Origin: Paulinella micropora
Taxonomy: Eukaryota > Cercozoa > Imbricatea > Euglyphida
NCBI GenBank assembly: GCA_009731375.1
Contig: BJOX01000144.1
Span: forward strand, 782,689 to 846,688
Length of the DNA stretch: 64,000 nucleotides
Direction of reading: 5' to 3'
The notes below the pieces were generated by a model, which was not told where the DNA came from, ran no database searches, and saw nothing but the letters and a program-made list of their open reading frames with translations. The position numbers were made by a program, and so were the translations under genes. Positions within the stretch are counted from its first letter, which is position 1; each line of letters starts with the position of its first letter. This document shows, one piece after another, positions 47,253-58,814 of this stretch.

Positions 47253-47622
47253 ACCTTTTGAAAAAAGCTTCACAAAAAAAATTAATACATCTAACGAGGA
47301 AATCGGTAAGTTTTTGAGAAATCTCTACAAAGCTCCTACAATTGAAGCTGTTTGAATATTTTTTTTTTAGCTCTGGATAGTTGTCTAGAAATGGTTGCTT
47401 CGCCATCCATCTTAAATATTGGGTATCAAATACGACCACATCGGCGACTGTCTTTCCCTTATATTTTCCCATAGGTATCTTTCCTTGTTCTTGAAGTTTC
47501 TTGTTTTCTGATTTGTATTCATTAATGTGTCCATCAATTACTTGCTTAATTTCTTGTAAAGTAAATGTTCTGTCTTTGTTGCTGACAGATAGCTGTTCAA
47601 ATTTTTCACAAAGCTTTTGCAT
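47230..47622 (-). CDS. DUF3820/ExoX-C-like small protein (element Z side)
   Basis: 130 aa. MQKLCEKFEQLSVSNKDRTFTLQEIKQVI start like 22247-22522, then the core IPMGKYKGKTVADVVVFDTQYLRWMAKQPF. It extends ~35 residues past the usual end and overlaps the convergent virion-protein stop by 23 nt. More diverged from its Y counterpart than neighbouring genes are, hinting at a separate origin or relaxed selection. Confidence 0.6.
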   Translation of the reverse strand: MQKLCEKFEQLSVSNKDRTFTLQEIKQVIDGHINEYKSENKKLQEQGKIPMGKYKGKTVADVVVFDTQYLRWMAKQPFLDNYPELKKKYSNSFNCRSFVEISQKLTDFLVRCINFFCEAFFKRFIGLLRN

Positions 47623-47699
47623 CGGTGAGTGTAGAGTAGTGAGTATATAGTAGGAAGTATAAAAAAATAAAAAATTAAATAATTAATATAGGATACGCA

Positions 47700-48427
47700 A
47701 TGTCTGAGTGGATTAAGTTTGTTAAGGCTTACTCCGTCAAACACAACATAACCTATGGTGAAGCATTGAAAAAGGCGGGCAAGGAATACAGAAAGCAGAG
47801 CTCAGCCAAAGGCGGAGCCGTCGCACGTGTGCGACTAAAAGGCGGTAGTGCTAGTTTATCTGAGGATGTCTATTTGTCTTCGTCTGAACGAAAAGGTGCG
47901 GACGGATGGAAGCCAGTCGCAAGCAAAGAAAAATCAACCGTATATGAAAAAGATTGCAAAGCAATAGTAGCATTTAGGGGTTCAGTAGATAAGCGGGACT
48001 TACTCACAGATGTCGCCTTGGTGAAGGGTGTATTGAAAAGAACACCGAGATACAAAGAAGAGCAGAAGCTTGTTGAGGAGGTTATAAAGAAATATGGTAG
48101 GATAATTTAGAGCTAACGGGGCATAGCCTTGGAGGAACGATAGCGAAAGATTTAAGGCGACAAACTGGGGTAAGAGCGACCACATATAACAGAGGCAGTA
48201 GCACAAAAGACCTAATTGAAGGAGTGATTGACCGAGTGGCGGTGAGGGTAAATCCAAAAGGTAAAAGGGCAAAGACCGCGAAGCTAACCACGAACTACCG
48301 AACCGCATTTGACCCCGTATCGTTAATGGGTGCTACGGCTGTAAATACTAAGTTAGTCAAACCAAAAAAAGGAATTCATACAATTAGAAGCTTCAAGGGC
48401 AAAGGAGCCAAAAAAATATATTTATGA
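47700..48427 (+). pseudogene. Class 3 lipase-like protein, frameshifted (element Z side)
   Basis: MSEWIKFVKAYSVKHNITYGEALKKAGKEYR start. Relative to 21563-22189 it carries a palindromic insert (GTCGCAC-GT-GTGCGAC at 47820-47835) coding VARVRLKGG. A lost base near 48100 shifts the frame just before the LTGHSLGG elbow, which is then read to 48427. The C-terminus is ~23 residues longer (KPKKGIHTIRSFKGKGAKKIYL). Confidence 0.75.
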
Positions 48428-48447
48428 AATTTTTATTACCCCTACAT

Positions 48448-51400
48448 TTAATATCCAAACGGTCTTGTTTCAATCGCATTATCAACAATACCTATAATAT
48501 TTCTTTTAGTGTAAGTAAAGCTGAATATTTTTTCTAAGTATTCGCTCGTTATTTTTTTCTGTTGCTTGTCTCTTGTTATCTTGCTGTTTTCTACAATAAC
48601 AACTTTACCAGATTTTTCAATTCGTTTAGCAATCATTTTTTCTTCCTAAGTTTTAAGCAACTCTAACAATTCATTCTTGCCGTTCTCAATAAGGTCGTTG
48701 TTTTTAATTCCAAGTCCGCAACTAATGACACTTAACATATTTGGTAAATTTAATGATTTATTGTTTTCATAATTCATACTAAAGCCTTTGACTTTCATAC
48801 TTGCTTTGCCGTTATCTAAGACATATCCATAACACTTTGGTCCACCTCCGATAAAGGTCATAATCTTTGCTTCGTGTAGTTCGTCCGTCCATTCGCCTAA
48901 CAACTTACCAGTTTTCACATCTGTTTCACCTTTCGTTAAGTCTGTCGTGTATATGACACTGTCGGTATCGTGGTATAGAACTCTGTTGTCTAGTTTGTCC
49001 ATCATCTCATATAGTCTAATCCTCGCGTGGCAAGTCGTAAATAAAGCAACTACAATATTTGTTTTTACGGGGTCGCTTACCGCATCCTGTTTAAGGTCAT
49101 AACTCGCTTCTATTATCTTGTCGTTAATAATGTTTATGTTTATGTTATCAACTGACTTATCGTTCATTAACTTGTATAAGGTATCTTTATCTTTAATCAT
49201 TTTGTTTTGAGTTTTGTTTTGCTTTTCACCAAACTTGCCCCACAGGCTATTCAAGCACAACTTAGCAACCGCTCGCCGTCCTGGGTTTTCTTCTATTTTG
49301 TTTTCGTCCATCTTAATTCCCATCTTGATTTCCATACTGTCAATGTAGTTTCTTTTTTGTTCCTCTGTAATACAGCCATCAGGATATCCGCTTGACTCTT
49401 GTTTAACCTTTAAGAAAGTTTTTATGTAATCTTTGAAAAGGCTACTGCTCTGCTCCTTCCAGTGCCATACCTCATATACCTTAATTAGCTTGTAGCCTTT
49501 GTCTAAGGCCTTGTAGATTTCAGGAGTTGCCCAAGTGCCCGTTATTGCTCGCTCGTTATCGGTGTGCTTACATTCGGTTTTCTGTTCAGTCATTCCGCAC
49601 TTGTCGCATAAGTAATACATAAGCTTACCTCTATCCGCCTTAGGTAAAACGGGGTGTAGTAATTTTCTCGGCGGTAGCATCTTAACCTTAGATACTCCGA
49701 AATATTCTCTGTTTATGATTTTGTTTTTCATAGACAGTCGGTCGTCGTCGTTGTTCGGTCTAATGATTTCGTGGTGTCCGCTAGGGTAAAGGTCGTAAAA
49801 CATAACGGTCGGATACAGAGAGCATATGTCAACGTATTTCGCGTATTCGTTGTCGTGTCGTGATTTCCAATACAATGTTAGAGCATCCGTTCTACCTCCA
49901 AACATTGCTTCTCGCGGGTTAAGTCCTTCTTGTTCAGTAATTCGTTCATTAGTATCTTCCGCTAGGCTTTCACTTGTTTTCATCAGCCTCCATTCACATT
50001 CCCAGATAATTACTAGTTTGCTTACTTGTTTGCTTAGTTCTTTTTCTCGTCTCATTGTTGCCTTGTATAATTCACCCATCGTCTTGTTCTTCTTAGTATT
50101 GATTGTATTACCATTGAAGCACTTTGGACATCCGTGCCAGAAACATCCGTGAAATTCGTAAGCGGTTTTAGTCTTTTCGTCCCAGCCATCAACATAAACA
50201 TTTGACTGTCCTAAATTAAACATTTTCTCACCACCATTGAATGCGTGTTTGATATCCGTTTGGTCTAACCTGCTTCTGTAAGCTATCCATTCAACACAGG
50301 CCCGAGAGGTTATCATGTTTTGCTTTTCCGCTTTCAACACAGCAATTGAATTCTCTGGCATAAACTTGGCCCGATACAAAGCCATAACACAACTCGCAAT
50401 AGTTGTATATTGAAAAGGGTCAATACCGAATTCAAGAAACTGCTTTCTAAAATCCATACATCCCCTTCTCAAAATATCAACATCGCTATGACAGTATTCC
50501 GCAATTTCCTTCTGCATATCAAATGTGTTGTTTCTTTGGCTTTCATACCATTCTAAAAATTCCGCCCTTTTCTTATCTTTCATCGTGTCGTAGCCGTAGT
50601 GCTTCTTATGAGGCATAACACCAACATAGTTTTTGTTCTTGTCAGTATTGAAAAAGTGAGGGAAGAAACCCTTTTTAAGTTCTTTCAATCCGAATGTTTT
50701 AGGAAAATCAGCCAGAGGCATAGTCAAGAAACTGAGACTATCAATGAAGCGGTATTTCTTCAAAGTCATCATCATTATCTTACCGCCCTGATAAACGACG
50801 AATGGAGCCTGTCCGTTATCCACTAACCATTTAAGAATAAACTGACAATCATAACCGCGACTGTTGTGAGCAATGAATGTAAAGTCGTTGTGCTTAGGTT
50901 CAAAAGCCCACTTACAGAAATCATCAATGTTCTTATGAATGACGGGTGGCTCCTTAGCATCGTAATACTGACTTTCCGAATGATTAACAATGTGTTCGCC
51001 CGTATCCTGTGTCGCTTCAAAGTCAAAGAATATGTATTTCTCTGAAAAAGGTATAATGTCTTTCTTCACGATTTCACATTGGTGTTCAAGTGGTTTCAGT
51101 TCCTTACAATTACGGCATTTCGCATAACCGCATTTGTGTTTGTTTTTCTTCCTGTAATTAAGTCCGCACATAAGACATTTTGCTTTGATATCGCAGTTCG
51201 TCCTCTTGTGATTATTAAAACAGACCGTATTTGGAAACTTTCTATTACACGAATAGCAATCAGTCCAATTGCTTCTATCGTTAATACCCTTACATTCTTT
51301 GGTTTCGCAGATATTGCATTTAGCTTCGCAGGCGTGTCGCTTTTGAAATCCTCGTAAGCATAATTCACAGAAGTTTTCTTTACCTACCATAGACTTCATA

Positions 51401-52461
51401 TTGGTTATTGCATCGTAGTGGTTCTCTGTTTTAAGTATGTAAAGGTTCGTAAGTCGTTTGCCTGCCTCATCAAGTAAATCTGTCTTATAAACAATCTTGT
51501 CAGGGAATTCAACAATAACCAGATTGTATTTAATGTAGCTAGCAAAAGTTTTAATTTCAGGAATACCGCACACATCCTGAATGACTTTCGCATCTTCGTG
51601 TAGTTTCAAAGCCATCTCCTCCTGTATCTTTCGTCCCATCCTTATTACTTTGAATTTTTCGTGTTTTTCTTTTTTTGCTTTTACTACAACAATTGCTCTG
51701 GCCAAGCATATGTTGTCTGTATTATTAATTTGAATTACTCCTTTCTTTTTATATACATCCAACTTATTGATTACCTGAAGCCTAGTCCCTCCCGTCGGCA
51801 TTTCAACAGATTTCAAAACGAACCTAAACTTATCCATATTGGTTCCCTTTTCGTCTGTATAAAGGTATTCGTTGCTTTGAAATATTGCCGACAATCTTCC
51901 TAAAACTTCGCCGACAGAAATCTGATTAATAGTCTTCAAACCCGTAGATACAGCTCCATAGTAATCTACAAACTTGATACTCACACTAACCATACTATTT
52001 TGCATCTGTCTTTTGATAAAGTCATTCAGTATTATCTCAATGAACTGTAGAATATCATTCATACTAAAAGAAGTGAAGTTTCCAGTAAATTTAACCCAAT
52101 ACTGGCTTTCATTAATACCCAGCACGTGCTTCTTTCTATCTACGTGTTTGATTTCGTAGTTTCCGTATCGCATTAGGTCTTTTACCCTTTCTTTTCTTTC
52201 TCTCACTTTCGCTTAAAACTGCGGTTGTTCATCTACCTGTAAGGGTGGTGCTTCTGGCATAGCATGAAAGTAAACAGCACCTCTTACTCGGTTCAAGTAA
52301 TTCTGGGCCGTTGTTGTATCCACCTTATACTTTCTTTTATATCCCTCCGGTATTATGTAAAGCACATCTTGACCCCTGACCCTTTTGATTTCATAATTAA
52401 TTTTTTGTTCCCTAAATTTGTCCAACCTATACTGAATACCGTTGTAAGTGTGTGTCTCCAT
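48448..52461 (-). pseudogene. polB: Protein-primed family B DNA polymerase with two stop codons (element Z)
   Basis: The most complete copy: one frame of 1337 codons, broken only by GAA-to-TAA near 52210 and AAG-to-TAG near 48646. Order: METHTYNGIQYRLDKFRE, conserved N-terminal domain, Cys/His-rich cluster (CELCLRGF...CNICETKEC...CYSCNRKF...CLMCGLNY), FFDFEAT, FIAHNSRGYD, YCHSDVDIL, motif A DICSLYPTVMFYD, TPR-type insert, motif B KLCLNSLWGKFG, motif C HDTDSVIY, KVKGF, and C-terminus ETRPFGY. Catalytic residues are all present. Protein priming is inferred from the Polinton family and terminal repeats. Confidence 0.92.
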
Positions 52462-52551
52462 CGTATATATTGTTTAACAAATTTTTTTTGAAAATTAAAT
52501 AATTATCTCAATCGTCTGCCCCCCGCCGTGGTCTGCCGTGTGCTCTCCGTG

Positions 52552-52561
52552 CCTATATATA
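52552..52561 (-). promoter_or_regulatory. TATA box upstream of polymerase (element Z)
   Basis: TATATATAGG on the minus strand, 91 nt before the polymerase ATG; identical setting to 17378-17387. Confidence 0.6.
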
Positions 52562-52576
52562 CGGGGGCCCCTATGT

Positions 52577-53002
52577 TTAGATGGAAATTAGGGCGGGGCG
52601 GGCGGGGCTGGCTGGGGCGGGCGGGGCTGTGTGCCTGTTTGATTTCATATGTCTTGCTTTGCTACTTCTATTTATTTCAGCTCCGCATTCGCACTTGAAA
52701 GGAGTCTTCTTCCAATTCCTTTTATTTTCTTTTTTGATTTCTTTTGTTTCCTTATCATAATTAACTTTCCATTCATCATACTTTGGTTTTACTTTTTCAT
52801 CGTAGTATTTTTTTGCTTCTTGGATTGCTTGTTCTTGGTTTCTTCGTTTTCCAATACTAAAACTCTTACACATCGTTTGATTTCCTTCTCTCCATTGAAT
52901 TTTCACCATCGGCCTCTTTTCATTATTCTTTAACATAATACATCCTTTTGAAATTGTAAATCTACGGGGGGCTTTGCCCTCCGCACCACCTTCGTTTGTC
53001 AT
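52577..53002 (-). CDS. AP2-like/zinc-finger DNA-binding protein (element Z)
   Basis: 141 aa, intact, near-identical to 16937-17362. KIQWREGNQTMCKSF domain, then FKCECGAEINRSSKARHMKSNRH. The N-terminal palindrome-encoded EGKAPRR and the GC-rich Pro/Ala tail (PPAPASPARPA) are shared with Y and missing from X. Last gene before the TIR. Confidence 0.7.
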   Translation of the reverse strand: MTNEGGAEGKAPRRFTISKGCIMLKNNEKRPMVKIQWREGNQTMCKSFSIGKRRNQEQAIQEAKKYYDEKVKPKYDEWKVNYDKETKEIKKENKRNWKKTPFKCECGAEINRSSKARHMKSNRHTAPPAPASPARPALISI

Positions 53003-53055
53003 CCTGTCTGTGTCTTTATATTTTAACGGTATTATTTTAAATATTAAATTCTATT

Positions 53056-53149
53056 GCAATTTTGTCCCGTGCGGGCCGACCGTGTGTGTCCCTGTGGCGG
53101 GGCGGGGTATGTCTTGAAAAAGTGTGCCGAAGTGCGACCCTATACTACT
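53056..53149 (-). repeat. Terminal inverted repeat, polymerase end of element Z
   Basis: Ends ...CCCTATACTACT at 53149. The inner GC-rich variant matches 1547-1642, not 32522-32622. Confidence 0.9.
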
Positions 53150-53155
53150 TCTGGG
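53150..53155. other. Target-site duplication TCTGGG (element Z)
   Basis: Reverse complement of 1643-1648; does not match CCCGTA at 32516-32521, the flank of the TIR 20.6 kb to the left. Confidence 0.7.
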
Positions 53156-53744
53156 ATACACAGATCACATAGCTGAAACTGTTTTCTGTCATGTAAACTA
53201 TGTATTTTCTGTATACTATAAAAAATAATTATATTTTTTTTAAAATACATTTTCAAGAAAATACTATCTGAAAAAGTTTCATACAGTCACAAATCACTTT
53301 TTTAAAATAAAACAATAAATCATAATGAAATTATGTAGAAATCAAAAAGGAAACAAATAAGGAATTATCTATTTTGTATAATTAGTCAGGAACGATCATG
53401 TTTGAGAAAGAATAATTCAATATTGCACAAATTGTCTATATCAGAACCACATCATAGTTGTGCTGATAATGTCATGCAACATTTTTAGAATATTATTATG
53501 ATAAGTTCAAGAAATTGCTTCAATTATATTGACTATTGCCGAAAGGATCACAACTAAAGTTGTAATCAGTTTTAGAGATTCTCTACCGATACCGAGAGTG
53601 ATTAGTAAGTATCGGTAGTATGTTTAGTTACAATCACATCAGATGTTTTAGGAATTAATGATTCTATCGTGTTGTCGTCACTTTTGTTTCCTTTAACACG
53701 AACGAATCACTGATTCAGTTTTTTATACGTACTGTAGACTTATG
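53156..53744. other. AT-rich host spacer, no gene seen
   Basis: No convincing coding frame, RNA gene or repeat. It contains a small inverted repeat around TACCGATACCG...GTATCGGTA (53582-53622), possibly part of the following retroelement. Confidence 0.5.
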
Positions 53745-54890
53745 TAGGATGTAGGGGAGCCGAGAACGTCGAAGCGTAGAACCACTGCGTCAGTCGCAAC
53801 TGCGAAGACTGTCGCATCAATCGTTTCTGCAGCTAAAGATACTATATCGACTGCCGCTGCTGGCGCCACTGCTATAGCCAACCCTGGATTGGTTCCGAGT
53901 GGAGCAAGCGCAACAGCACAGAGAGCGCCATGCCCGCCTCCGTCATTTATGTTCCCAGGTACAATGTCTGGAGATGCCAGTAGTAGCGCAAGCTCTTCAA
54001 CATCATAGTTTTCTGTTCTGCTCCCCCCACCGTCCGGAGGGCTGGGAGCAGCAAGTGCGGCTTCTTCGATTCCTGTGGAACTTGGGATGGACTGTGTGTA
54101 TGGTGGACCATGATGGAATGGAGCTTCGATTTGCCATGAGCTTGGTGCTGCCACAGTTCCGGGTGTTACCACGGGGCTCACTAGAGTAGCTGGAGGTGGT
54201 GCTTCGGTGTCCTTTGATCAGAATCAGCTTAATACTTTGTTATAAAAATTTGCTGCTGGTGGTGGTGCAGCTAGACAAGTCTGCAACTACAAGGGCTGCG
54301 TAGCGGAAACAGTTGGATGCTATGATCATTGCACGAAACATACTGATTTCTCTACTGCAGAAAGAATTGAAAATGAGAATGTAATGTGGCCACCGACATC
54401 AAGGATAGAGCAAGTGCTTACATCAGTAATGGATTAGCGAAGAATCACAAGAAGGATCTCGACACTGATGCAAGCCTCGCGATAGCGTTGGAAACGATTG
54501 AGAAAGAGCTCTATGTTCAATGACGTTGGCGCTAATGAATACACATAACTGGTGTGAGAAGAAATTCAAAGACTTCTTAGTAATCATCGTTGCGGTAATT
54601 AAGTATTTCAAAAGGAAAGCGGCTGGATACGGAGTGGATGACTCACTTAAAATATCTAAAACTCATACAAAACGAATGGATCATGAGCTCTGGGATGAGG
54701 TGTAGTAATTCTTTACTCCTGCTAAGCCACTGCTCAAGAAGCGCAAGATAGTATCTTCTAAAGATCTCTCGTCCCACCGATGTTAGAACTGTGGAGAGCT
54801 TGGTCACCTTTCACCAAAATGCCCCTTGGGAAATCAGATAGAGCGTAACAAACGTGATTCGCGTGGTGCTGGGTGACCAGAGGCAGAGCT
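53745..54890 (+). pseudogene. Gag-like region of DIRS-type retroelement, decayed
   Basis: One plus-strand frame, with several stops, reads EPRTSKRRTTASVATAKTVAS, an Ala/Ser/Pro-rich stretch, a Cys/His cluster (CNYKGCVAETVGCYDHC) and later a retroviral-type zinc knuckle C-x2-C-x4-H-x4-C (54781-54822) with a TAG inside it. Order (gag-like, then RT, RNase H, tyrosine recombinase) supports a DIRS/Ngaro-like element. The long minus-strand frame at 53723-54181 is antisense to this and not conserved. Confidence 0.5.
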
Positions 54891-55231
54891 GCATTTGACC
54901 TGCCCGGCCGCAAGTGACTGGACGTTAGAATGATATGGTGTGCCCAACATTAGTACGAGTCTGTGGGTGGAAACTAAGCATTTATAATATTGAATCTAAT
55001 AAATTCAAATTTTTTCATTTTTGACAATTAAATATATGTATAATCTTTAATAGAATTGATTTGCTTTAAGTTGATACAGTGCAATATTAACTGTCTGATA
55101 GGAGTCTGAAGTGGTAGTGTGAATTATTAAAATATTTAGTAAAAGTGGAGTGTGGCCTACGAGCTAAAGATCAGATGTGACTTCACATTGTAGAAAAATT
55201 AGATACTCGTTGGGAGAATTCCCAAAACGAT

Positions 55232-57230
55232 GTGCTTGGTACGATAGTCTTGATAACAGAACATATAAGTTTTTGTAAAAAGAAATATAATTCCATTGAC
55301 GCCTGTCCTGCAATGCAAACTATCCTAGCGAAAAGTGATAGAATTGAGTTTATGAAGAAACTACTTAGTTTGCCACAAATATCCCTCACTCGCTTTAGCT
55401 TCATGACACTTAAAAAAGCGCTGCAATGCACACTAGAATTAGTTGTTGAGTTGAACAAATGCAACCAGTGTGCTACATCAATAGAATGTCCTGACAGTCT
55501 TTGTAAGCAGCTTGGTTACTGGAAGTGTTGTGGCTTCGAACGTTGTGATCTCATGGATAGCATATGGTTTGGACTTCAAGTTTGAGACATGCTTCGTGCC
55601 TAACAGGCTGTTTTTCAAAAACCACTCTTCACACTACGAAAATAAACAGTTTGTGGAAGATTTCATAAAAAAGAAAGTGTAGTTGGGAAATTTATGGAAG
55701 AAGAACTAGGAAATTTATGGCTCTGTGAACCAATGCAAGTCGATGTTGATACACTGAAACTTAGGAAATCAGGAGTGTGTAATGAAAAGCGATATCTGGG
55801 AAAGTACAATGCAGTTAACCAATTCAAGCTGGAAACCCTAGCTAGGAATGCTGACAAGGTGATAAGTAAATGCTTTTTTACGTTGGTGACTGACCTTGCG
55901 AGCGCCTACTACTTTCTTTGGATGTCTAAGCGTGCTAAGAAATATATAGGCTTCTATCTCAAATGTAAGTTTTATATTTCTAACGTTATGATGTTCGGAT
56001 TACGAAATGTGTCTTTCTGGTTTCATAATACTACTCTACCTATGATCATCTACCTTCGGTTCCTCTGGATCCTAGTTATGTCGTACTTAGATGATTATTT
56101 GTGGAGTGCACACAAGGATGCAGTGAGGTTGCTATCGCAGTTTGTGAAAACGTTCCTGAACATGTTAGGGTGGGGTACGAACGAAAAATGTTGTTGGAGG
56201 GTCCATTGATAGTGAAGTTCTTAGGTGTGATGATTAATTCTGAAAAGATAGCTTATTCTGTAAGAAAATGATGATGGACGTGATGAGCGGAGCTAAGATA
56301 AGTCTAAGTGATGTGGAGCGTGAGGTAGGACAGGTAATTTCACTGTCTATAGCTCTCGAGCCAGCCCAAGCATGTACCAGGTTTATGTACAGGACAATCA
56401 ATGAGGCGCGTTTGAAAGGTTGGGAGTTTGTGGTGATCAACAAGGTGGCTATGGATGAGATTGAGTTTTGGAGTGAGTGGCTCTGGAATGTAGAAGTGAG
56501 AGAAATATTAAGGATCATTTGGTTGACTTGTTCGTTCAAGTAGACACAGGTGAATACGTGACAGGTGGTGTGCGCAAATGTGAGGAAGTTACTATTCATC
56601 TACCTGAAACCCTGATCGGCACATCATCTACGTTGCGGGAGTTGCATGGGTTGAAAGAATTTATTTTTTTTTTTGCTGTGAACTGAGTGGAATGAATGTG
56701 AGGTTTGATATTGACTCCTGCACGCCATAAGAAATTTAATCAATAGGGGTGGTAAAGTGGATGCTCAAAATATGTTGATTAAAGATGTTTTGATTATGAT
56801 ACACGATCTAAAAGTTAAACTAACATGGAATTGGATCCTGCGAGAAGAAAACAAACTAGCTGATCTTGCATCTAATAACTTTGAAAGTCGGTCGCTTGTC
56901 CTCGCCAAGGAAGTCTTGAACCATGTCTTGAGATGCTCGCCTGCACACTTAAGAGAAACAGTCGCTGTATATGTTCCTGACGTTAATTGTATTGCTAGCG
57001 CTATTGAGTACCTCATGCACTGTCTGCTATCGAACGTCTTCGTCGTATCAGTATTGCCTGCACAATCATGGTGTACTTACATAGTGAGATATGGAAGAAA
57101 GATTGAGGACTTACCGACTGCCTACGTTACGCTTGAGCAGACGTGGAGAAGCCACCCGCTGGCAGTGAAACGGTCGTCTTGGACGATGACTGCAGTCCTG
57201 TTCGATTTCAGAAACAGTACGATGTAGTAA
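55232..57230 (+). pseudogene. Reverse transcriptase/RNase H of DIRS-type retroelement, decayed
   Basis: Fragments in shifting frames. FETCFVPNRLFFKN and EELGNLWLCEPMQVDVDTLKL appear first, then VTDLASAYYFLWM (first catalytic Asp block), KKYIGFYL, and MSYLDDYLW (YLDD box). A segment VKFLGVMINSEKIAYSV and RNase H-like parts follow: GTSSTLRELHGLKEFI and WILREENKLADLASNNF. These match the order of YR-retroelement polymerases (DIRS group). Several stops and frameshifts make it inactive. Confidence 0.7.
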
Positions 57231-57323
57231 CGGATCGATGCATACATAAGTATAGATGAGACGAAGTTATATTAATATGCTGACGTTTAATGGATGTGCT
57301 TTGATGTGGTAGGACAATAAAGA

Positions 57324-58330
57324 ATGAGCGGCCAGGTTAGAGTGGTGACAAAGGAGTATGATATGATGATACAACAACTACATACGTTTTTCTATGCGTT
57401 TGTCAACGCAGCGCGCCCTCTATCTACTAAGCGTGGCTATGATTCTGCACTACGTGATTGGGTGGAATGGAATGAACGTATGATGCTACCGTCATATCCT
57501 GCTAGACCCGATCAGGTTGCAACGTATTGTATTTATCTATTAGCACAGAAGCTGTTGGCAAATAATACTATCTAGTATAAGCTGAGCGCAATCAACAGTC
57601 AATACTCGTTAGACAATAACACATCATCACTGACTAAGAGCCAGTTCGTTAAAGAAGTCAAAAAGTATGTATTGAGATATGCGAAACAGCCACAATGGAA
57701 GCTACCTATTACGCCGGAAATGCTGTTGAAGATGGTGGCCGTCATGGAAGTTGATAGTTGGTGTGATGTCCGGGACGTTGCGATGTTGATAATCATGTTC
57801 ATCTGTTTATGAGAATGGAAGAAGTGGTGCGCTTATGCGTTCAGGACGTGTGGTTGGAAAGATATAGTGACCAATGGGTGCTGTATGTGTTTGTGGAGAA
57901 AATCAAAACTGACCAAGAAAGAAGGGGAGAGTTGATAGTGATTGGAGACAAGAAGGACTCACCGTTATCTGCATTTAACGTTTTAGCTATATGGTTTGAG
58001 AATCATCCACTGAAACATGACCTAACTGCGACTCTGTTTCTAAATACGCATTCCCATCTCAGTGCACATGCTACGATGCTTGCGCTTGCCACTGTTAATG
58101 TTACTGTTAACATGTGGTTGGAACTGATAGGGATTGATCCTACTCTGTACGTGACAGACTCACTACGTAAGGGTGGCTGCACTGCTGCACCAAGAGCTGG
58201 GGTTGAGTTGAGATTGCTGAAGCGACACTGACGATGGAAATCTGATAGTGTGTTCGTATATATCTATGACGCCTTCGATGACAAACTTAAGGTGACGCAG
58301 AGTTTGTTTGACAATATAATTAACTTCTGA
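57324..58330 (+). pseudogene. Tyrosine recombinase of DIRS-type retroelement, decayed
   Basis: An N-terminal core-binding segment (FYAFVNAARPLSTKRGYDSALRDWVEW... DQVATYCIYLLAQ) ends at a TAG at ~57575; the frame then continues YKLSAINSQYSLDNN. A frameshift precedes RMEEVVRLCVQDVWL (first catalytic Arg region). Then comes SLRKGGCTAAPRAGVELRLLKRH, where the expected Gly of RHGRWKSD is a TGA (58229-58231), followed by RWKSDSVFVYIYDAF with the candidate Tyr. The usual His before SLR is Asp. Element W inserted 38 bp further on. Confidence 0.7.
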
Positions 58331-58362
58331 TTCTAGTGTTTCTTTCTTACGTTTGACCTGGC

Positions 58363-58467
58363 GGAAAGAGTAGTATAGGGTCGCACTACAAGACACTTTT
58401 TCAATACACACCCCCCGCCCCCAGGGACACACACCGGCCGGCCCGGACAGGACAAAATGGCAATTTC
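58363..58467 (+). repeat. Terminal inverted repeat of element W with upstream duplication GGAAAG
   Basis: TIR from 58369 (AGTAGTATAGGGTCGCAC), then a diverged ACAAGACAC instead of TCGGCACAC and an inner GC-rich part of its own variant. 58363-58368 is the presumed duplication, whose partner lies beyond the window. Confidence 0.85.
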
Positions 58468-58714
58468 CAAAAAAAAGCGGAAACGGTTAATAAAATGACA
58501 CACGTAGTCTTTCTCAACATTGAACACAGTCACAGCTGTCAATTTGCGAAAAAAAATATATAACGGGTTTTGCGATTTTATCTTGACTTTTTTTGTTGAA
58601 GTTGCTGTTAGATAGGCGACGAATAAATAAAAAGGAAAATGAGCCGTGACCGAAACATTGATGACAGATATTGTTATGCACGAAAACTGTAAAATAGACC
58701 AACAGATTTTCTCG

Positions 58715-58741
58715 CTGCCCAAAAAGTCGTTTTTTGGGCAG
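58715..58741. other. Subterminal hairpin (element W)
   Basis: Perfect 11-bp stem CTGCCCAAAAA/TTTTTGGGCAG with loop GTCGT. The arms differ from the equivalent hairpins at 1267 and 32873, but the pairing and central TCGT are kept. The block 58468-58814 is otherwise noncoding. Confidence 0.6.
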
Positions 58742-58814
58742 GAGGAAAGAAGGCCATTTTACCCCTTGCAAAAATATATAAAACCGATATATATACCCTA
58801 CAGGCATAGACTGT

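Noticed and set aside
48448-52461. Stop-codon reassignment, since long genes contain lone TAA/TAG/TGA
   Set aside because: The residues replaced differ (Glu, Lys, Gln, Trp, Arg) and intact genes end normally with the same codons; decay explains it better.
53723-54181. 152-codon minus-strand frame, Ala/Pro-rich
   Set aside because: Antisense to the gag-like plus-strand frame that leads into a Cys cluster and zinc knuckle; no independent support.
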